Assembly: GCA_027022775.1 (NCBI GenBank)
Contig: JALVXO010000165.1
Span: forward strand, 1-9,336
DNA from: Campylobacteraceae bacterium
GTDB taxonomy: Bacteria > Campylobacterota > Campylobacteria > Campylobacterales > Sulfurovaceae
Reading direction: 5' to 3'
DNA: 9,336 nt
Of the stretch, positions 6,191 through 9,336 are shown piece after piece. Below the pieces are notes generated by a model that saw only the letters and a list, made by a program, of their open reading frames with translations, did no database searches and was not told the origin of the DNA. A program made the position numbers and the translations under genes. Position 1 is the stretch's first letter. Each line of letters opens with the position of its first letter.

Positions 6191-6814
6191 ATGTATAAAA
6201 AATTGGTACTGACACTGCTTTTTGTTTCTTTAAATGCACAAAATGTAGTAAACAGCGATAAGATTGTTCAAAAAGCAAAAGAAGGATTAAAAGCAGCAAA
6301 CACAAATTTGGGTGCAAACAGCACAACTGCTGCACCTAAAAAACTGACTATCGAGCAGGCAACAATTAAAGCAATCAATGAAGCAAGAAGCAAAACCCAA
6401 ATTTGCGGTAAACCAGCGCCTCCGCTCCGCTGGAACCAATCTTTGTATAATGTGACAAAAGAGCACACTATAGATATGGCGGTTAATAAAATGCTTTCGC
6501 ATGAAGGTTCGGGAACAATGACAGATGTTACTGCAATAAATTTAAAACTGGGGCGCGGCAGCCATTTTTATGAAAGGGTTAACCAGGAAAAAGATTCAAA
6601 AAAGTATCTCAGCGGCGAACTGGTTATAAGAACCGATTTAAACAGTTTAAAAACTCCAAAAGATTTAATAAATTACTGGATTTCAAGACCCAAAGATTGC
6701 CAGACAATTATGAATCCGAAATTTACCGATGTTGCTTTGGCAAAAGTAATAAGCAACAAAGAGAAAAAAGCTTACTGGACATTAATGCTTATGGGGCCAA
6801 AACGCGCCAAATAA
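6191..6814 (+). CDS. Secreted CAP (SCP/PR-1) superfamily protein
   Basis: The protein has 207 residues with a signal peptide of about 16 residues (cut near LNA-QN). A polar linker (17-50) leads to a CAP domain at about 53-203: AINEAR (61-66), CGKPAPPLRWNQSL (72-85), the helix EHTIDMA with His92, SHEGSGT with His104, GELV with Glu143, YWISRPKDCQTIMNPKFTD (162-180) and YWTLMLM at the end. Cys72 and Cys170 are placed to form a disulfide. The usual W..S.GH segment of CAP domains reads WISRPKDC here, so one of the two cavity histidines is missing and a metal-dependent role is doubtful. Bacterial CAP proteins are generally extracellular or periplasmic with unknown activity. It is the only complete plus-strand gene, divergent from the rhodanese/PilJ operon and convergent with the carbonic anhydrase gene. 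Confidence 0.88.
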   Translation: MYKKLVLTLLFVSLNAQNVVNSDKIVQKAKEGLKAANTNLGANSTTAAPKKLTIEQATIKAINEARSKTQICGKPAPPLRWNQSLYNVTKEHTIDMAVNKMLSHEGSGTMTDVTAINLKLGRGSHFYERVNQEKDSKKYLSGELVIRTDLNSLKTPKDLINYWISRPKDCQTIMNPKFTDVALAKVISNKEKKAYWTLMLMGPKRAK

Positions 6815-6860
6815 AATTTAAATTTATCGCAGATACAGCGCAGCCGAAACAGAAAACAGC

Positions 6861-6890
6861 TAAAAGCCGCTGCAGTTTTTGCGGCTTTTA
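6861..6890. terminator. Strong hairpin between convergent genes
   Basis: TAAAAGCCGC (6861-6870) pairs perfectly with GCGGCTTTTA (6881-6890) around a 10-base loop. The A- and T-rich ends of the stem supply the T tract in either direction. It lies 46 bases after the CAP gene and can also serve the carbonic anhydrase gene from the other side. Confidence 0.75.
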
Positions 6891-6933
6891 AGGTGTAATT
6901 TTTGCATTATGACTTCTGCCCCGTTATTTCAAA

Positions 6934-6950
6934 CAAAGCAGAGGGCTTTG
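6934..6950 (-). terminator. Small hairpin after the carbonic anhydrase gene
   Basis: CAAAGC (6934-6939) and GCTTTG (6945-6950) form a six-pair stem with a five-base loop, nine bases beyond the carbonic anhydrase stop. Only a short T-rich stretch follows on the minus strand, so it is probably an auxiliary signal before the stronger hairpin at 6861-6890. Confidence 0.4.
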
Positions 6951-6958
6951 GATTTAAA

Positions 6959-7684
6959 CTATTTTAGAATAACCCTTGCTTTTAGAGGCTGAACCGGCCT
7001 GTTGTTTTTGCCCATGATTTTGTGCATTTGTTCAATTTGTTCTTTAGATGCAGTTACAGGGGTTTTAAGAACAATCCATCTGACCCCTTCGGTACAAGGC
7101 GGTGTTGTAAAAGAGCCGCTGTATCTGAAGTAGCTTAAATCTTTTGGGAAAAGCTCATTAGGTTTAAAACTTTTTTTAATTTCGCTTTCATTTCCTTCTT
7201 TTGGGTTTAAACTATCTAGCATTTTTTGTAAATTTTTATTTTTTTCACCTTCGTTAAACATAAGGGCAACAACTAGATATTCGCCCTCTTTGCTTTTGTG
7301 GACAAAGTGGGCTTCCATAGGGAAATTTTTGCCCTTTATCTGGTTTTCGCTTGGTGTATGAAAGTGGAACTGAAGAAGATTGAATTTGATTCCATCAACC
7401 GTAACCGAATTTTTTCCGTCTGCTTTTACTTCTATTGTATGACCGTTATTAACAACACTCTTTGCATTTGTACTGTATTGAACTTTTAGCGGGTCAAGTT
7501 TTGCATCTATAAATCTGTTTAAATTAACAGGCGACTGGTTTACCCCTTTTTTACAGATAAAGAATTTTTCGCTTAAATCACCCCAGTGCTCTGGAGAAGT
7601 ATCTCCGCTGTAACCCCAATGTGCATGGTTTTCGCCTGCAATTAGAGATAGAGTAAAAAGCGATGCTGCCATTAATTTTTTCAT
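6959..7684 (-). CDS. Periplasmic alpha-carbonic anhydrase
   Basis: The protein has 241 residues and interconverts CO2 and bicarbonate in the periplasm. The start at 7684 is chosen because GGAGG lies six bases upstream and it opens a signal peptide (MKKLMAASLFTLSLIAG); an ATG at 7738 would lie upstream of the promoter. Zinc ligands are His107 and His109 in FHFHTPSEN and His126 in EAHFVH. Glu113, Glu124 and Thr194 (FTTPPCTEGVRW) match human CA II Glu106, Glu117 and Thr199. His82 in NNGHTIEV matches the proton-shuttle His64. Cys44 and Cys197 form the disulfide typical of secreted bacterial enzymes. The length is normal and all catalytic residues are present, so it should be active. It probably helps an autotroph capture or equilibrate CO2. 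It is transcribed alone, with its own promoter (7718-7746) after tsaD. Confidence 0.96.
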   Translation of the reverse strand: MKKLMAASLFTLSLIAGENHAHWGYSGDTSPEHWGDLSEKFFICKKGVNQSPVNLNRFIDAKLDPLKVQYSTNAKSVVNNGHTIEVKADGKNSVTVDGIKFNLLQFHFHTPSENQIKGKNFPMEAHFVHKSKEGEYLVVALMFNEGEKNKNLQKMLDSLNPKEGNESEIKKSFKPNELFPKDLSYFRYSGSFTTPPCTEGVRWIVLKTPVTASKEQIEQMHKIMGKNNRPVQPLKARVILK

Positions 7685-7717
7685 TATTACCTCCAGAAAT
7701 AGTTTAATTAAGTTACA

Positions 7718-7746
7718 ATTATATACAAAAATATCCAATTTGTAAA
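7718..7746 (-). promoter_or_regulatory. Sigma70-type promoter of the carbonic anhydrase gene
   Basis: On the minus strand TTTACA (7746-7741) and TATAAT (7723-7718) are separated by exactly 17 bases, giving five of six and six of six matches to consensus. The -10 box lies 33 bases before the ATG. It is the best promoter in the window. Confidence 0.75.
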
Positions 7747-7780
7747 TATTTATTGCAAAAAGGTTTTATATTTACAATTT
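7737..7780. repeat. Inverted repeat over the carbonic anhydrase -35 box (putative operator)
   Basis: TTGTAAATAT (7740-7749) and ATATTTACAA (7768-7777) are perfect inverted arms separated by 18 bases. With one mismatch the arms extend to 13 bases. The left arm contains the -35 box, and the 10-base palindrome TAAATATTTA sits at 7743-7752. Arm centres are 28 bases apart, nearly three helical turns. It could be an operator or a weak hairpin after tsaD. Confidence 0.4.
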
Positions 7781-7794
7781 TGTGATTAAGCGAA

Positions 7795-8820
7795 CTACTT
7801 TAAAAAGTTTCCAGTTTCGAGTTTTTTAGTAGAACCTGCTTTAACAGTGTTTATTGTATCAAACTCTTTGGCTCTGTAAGCTTCTGCTGCCCATCTGCCT
7901 ATCATTGCGGCATTATCTGATGTATATTGCATCTGAACTTCCAAAAACTCTTTATTAAACTCTTTGCAAAGTTTTTTAAAACCGTTTTTTATATACTCAT
8001 TAGCGCTCACCCCGCCTACTATTGCAAAATTTTTATACGGCACTTTTTTAAAAACTTTTTTACTTTTTTGCAGCAAGTGTTTAAGTACAGATTTTTGAAA
8101 ACTGGCGCTTAAATCGCAAATTTGCCGGCGATTCATGTTTTGTGCGCCTCCAAGAGCTTCTATCTGCAATCTTACAGCATTTTTAAGCCCCGAAAGCGAA
8201 AAAGCCACAAGCGGAGAGTTTTGCATAGGAACTGGCAGATTAAAGGCGTTTTCATCCCCCTCTTTTGCGAGTTTTTCGATTATAGGCCCGCCGGGATAGC
8301 CAAGATTAAGCATCTTTGCCACTTTATCGTAAGCTTCACCGACGCTGTCATCTATTGTAGTAGCTAAAAGCTCCATTTTATCATAATTTTCTACTTTTAT
8401 AAGCTGTGTATGGCCTCCGCTTGCCAAAAGTGCAAGCAGCGGCAAATTTGCCTCTTTTTCAATAAATAGCGAATAGATATGCCCTTTTAAGTGGTTAACC
8501 CCAATAATTGGCACATTTAAAAAAACCGAAAGCGCTTTTGCCATTATCACCCCTTCATGCAGCGATACAGAAAGCCCGGGGTGTGTTGTTACAGCTACAG
8601 CTTTAATATCATTAAAGCGGGATTTTAATTTCTCTAAAAGTTTCGGCAGCGCCACTGCATGCAGGCGGCTTGCAAGCTCTGGAACAACCCCGCCATAAAC
8701 TTTATGTTCACTCTCTTGAGAGAGTTTTAAATGCTCAACTAGTTTTAAAGAGTCTGCATCTGTAAGTGCAATTGAACTGTCGTCACAACTGCTCTCTATG
8801 CTTAAAATTAAATCAGCCAT
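7795..8820 (-). CDS. tsaD: tRNA N6-adenosine threonylcarbamoyltransferase TsaD
   Basis: The protein has 341 residues, close to the usual 335-340. In the cytoplasm, with TsaB and TsaE, it moves the threonylcarbamoyl group from TC-AMP to A37 of tRNAs reading ANN codons (the t6A modification). Visible motifs are IESSCDDSS (8-16), GGVVPELASRLH (43-54), VNHLKGHIYS with metal ligands His110 and His114, LASGGHTQL (132-140), DDSVGEAYDKVAK (157-169), VGGVSANEY (268-276) and YTSDNAAMIG (299-308) with metal ligand Asp302. A GGGAG site lies four bases before the ATG. It is the last gene of a probable leuC-remnant-tsaD transcript. The gene is essential in many bacteria and looks fully intact. Confidence 0.97.
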   Translation of the reverse strand: MADLILSIESSCDDSSIALTDADSLKLVEHLKLSQESEHKVYGGVVPELASRLHAVALPKLLEKLKSRFNDIKAVAVTTHPGLSVSLHEGVIMAKALSVFLNVPIIGVNHLKGHIYSLFIEKEANLPLLALLASGGHTQLIKVENYDKMELLATTIDDSVGEAYDKVAKMLNLGYPGGPIIEKLAKEGDENAFNLPVPMQNSPLVAFSLSGLKNAVRLQIEALGGAQNMNRRQICDLSASFQKSVLKHLLQKSKKVFKKVPYKNFAIVGGVSANEYIKNGFKKLCKEFNKEFLEVQMQYTSDNAAMIGRWAAEAYRAKEFDTINTVKAGSTKKLETGNFLK

Positions 8821-9024
8821 TACACTCCCGCTTTAAATTTTGGTTAAAATCTGACATTATCTTTTGCAGCTGTTTAAGCCATACATTTTTGCTTGGATAG
8901 TGGGGTTTTTTAAAAGAGGAAAAGCTACTGTTCCGTAATTGCAGGCGATTTTTGCCGCCAGTTTTGCCTGCCAGTGGGGGTAATTGCTTCCGCCCCAGCC
9001 GTGCAGAATTAAAACTTTTGACAT
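8813..9024 (-). pseudogene. Remnant of RBBP9/YdeN-family serine hydrolase, frameshifted and truncated
   Basis: The ATG at 9024 lies one base after the leuC stop. The first 40 codons encode MSKVLILHGWGGSNYPHWQA and on to FPLLKN, the N-terminal strand and HGWGGS oxyanion loop of RBBP9/YdeN-type alpha/beta hydrolases. In frame 0 translation then ends at a TAA (8859-8857) after nonsense. Reading shifted by -1 at 8905-8911 gives PHYPSKNVWLKQLQKIM, which fits the family, and then ends at a TGA (8815-8813) overlapping the tsaD start, for 70 residues in all. Family members are about 180 residues, and the nucleophile segment (GHSxG/HSLG) and the Asp/His that complete the triad are absent. Thus both a one-base frame change and a 3' deletion are visible; no catalysis is expected. 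The alternative start at 9060 would overlap leuC. A peptide kept for another purpose cannot be excluded. Confidence 0.75.
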
Positions 9025-9025
9025 T

Positions 9026-9336
9026 TTATAAATCTCTAGGGTCTGCAATTTTGCCTGCAATTGCGCTTGCTGCCGCTACTGCGGAGTTTGCTAAGTAAAT
9101 TTCGCTGGTTCTTGCGCCCATTCTTCCTACGAAGTTTCTGTTTGTGGTCGAAACACACTTTTCGCCTTCGCCCAAAATTCCCATATATCCGCCAAGGCAG
9201 GCGCCGCAAGTCGGGTTGGAAACCACTGCGCCAGCTTCAATTAAATCGCGGATGTAACCTTTCTCTTGCGCCTCTAAAAAGATTCTCTGCGTCGCAGGGG
9301 TTACAATCATTCTTGTGTGTCTTGCAACCCTTTTGC
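9026..9336 (-). CDS. leuC: 3-isopropylmalate dehydratase large subunit (C-terminal part)
   Basis: The frame is open to the window edge and shows the last 102 residues; the N-terminal three quarters lie outside. It contains RMIVTPATQ, AGAVVSNPTCGACLGG, CVSTTNRNFVGRMG and EIYLANSAVAAASA, diagnostic of LeuC/aconitase-type dehydratases. The two cysteines of CGAC (codons at 9208-9206 and 9199-9197) are two of the three ligands of the catalytic 4Fe-4S cluster; the third is upstream of the window. With LeuD the enzyme isomerises 2- to 3-isopropylmalate in leucine synthesis. The sequence style resembles the shorter (about 420-residue) LeuC type, so the closely related homoaconitase cannot be fully excluded. 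It ends one base before the hydrolase remnant, which suggests co-transcription with tsaD. Confidence 0.93.
   Translation of the reverse strand, partial: KRVARHTRMIVTPATQRIFLEAQEKGYIRDLIEAGAVVSNPTCGACLGGYMGILGEGEKCVSTTNRNFVGRMGARTSEIYLANSAVAAASAIAGKIADPRDL

Noticed and set aside
6697..6891. Plus-strand frame of 64 codons overlapping the end of the CAP gene
   Set aside because: It runs out of frame through the CAP coding sequence into the terminator hairpin and has no start signal.
7685..7738. Carbonic anhydrase start at 7738
   Set aside because: The added residues precede a perfect signal peptide, and that ATG lies upstream of the -10 box.
8857..9060. Start of the hydrolase fragment at 9060
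   Set aside because: It would add 12 residues inside leuC. The family's N-terminus (MSKVLILHGW) begins at 9024.
1..9336. CRISPR arrays, tRNA or rRNA genes, insertion sequences, phage or defence genes
   Set aside because: I looked on both strands and saw no spaced short repeats, no cloverleaf, no transposase or integrase motifs and no terminal inverted repeats.

Overview
The window is AT-rich DNA and densely coded, apart from one 400-base gap. It looks like a chromosomal stretch of a Campylobacterota bacterium, most likely a deep-vent relative such as Nautiliales (inferred from the style of TsaD, the CPPxC rhodanese proteins and stand-alone PilJ domains; no marker gene settles it). Seven of the ten genes listed (one partial, plus a separate gene remnant) encode proteins that carry a signal peptide or a membrane anchor, so this is mainly an envelope and periplasm region.

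Region by region. At 1-119 a short plus-strand reading frame probably ends and an AT-rich palindrome follows. From 5746 down to 120 the minus strand carries a compact six-gene run: a rhodanese-fold protein lacking the catalytic Cys (5746-5099), a secreted protein made of four tandem PilJ/NarX-type sensor domains (5078-3393), a membrane-anchored LysM protein (3382-2339), a second rhodanese-fold paralogue with an intact Cys (2336-1692), an OmpA-domain protein with long Ca-binding TSP3-like repeats (1621-245), and a previously uncalled 40-residue glycine-zipper membrane protein (242-120). The first four are spaced 2-20 bases apart. The OmpA gene has its own -10 box, so it may form a second transcript. 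Two peptidoglycan-binding modules (LysM and OmpA), a multi-domain sensor and two thiol-type proteins suggest a joint periplasmic job, but no function for the set is known to me.

From 5747 to 6190 lies a very AT-rich divergent intergenic region with palindromes over the operon promoter and a family of TCCAT-containing repeats. At 6191-6814 a secreted CAP-domain protein is read on the plus strand. It converges on a periplasmic alpha-carbonic anhydrase (7684-6959, minus) with a strong hairpin between them. The carbonic anhydrase has a textbook promoter overlapped by an inverted repeat.

The last part (minus strand) is housekeeping: tsaD (8820-7795), preceded by a broken remnant of an RBBP9/YdeN-type serine hydrolase (9024-8813), preceded by the 3' end of leuC (9336-9026). 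The remnant carries a one-base frame disruption exactly at an A AAA AAC heptamer and stops before its catalytic serine.
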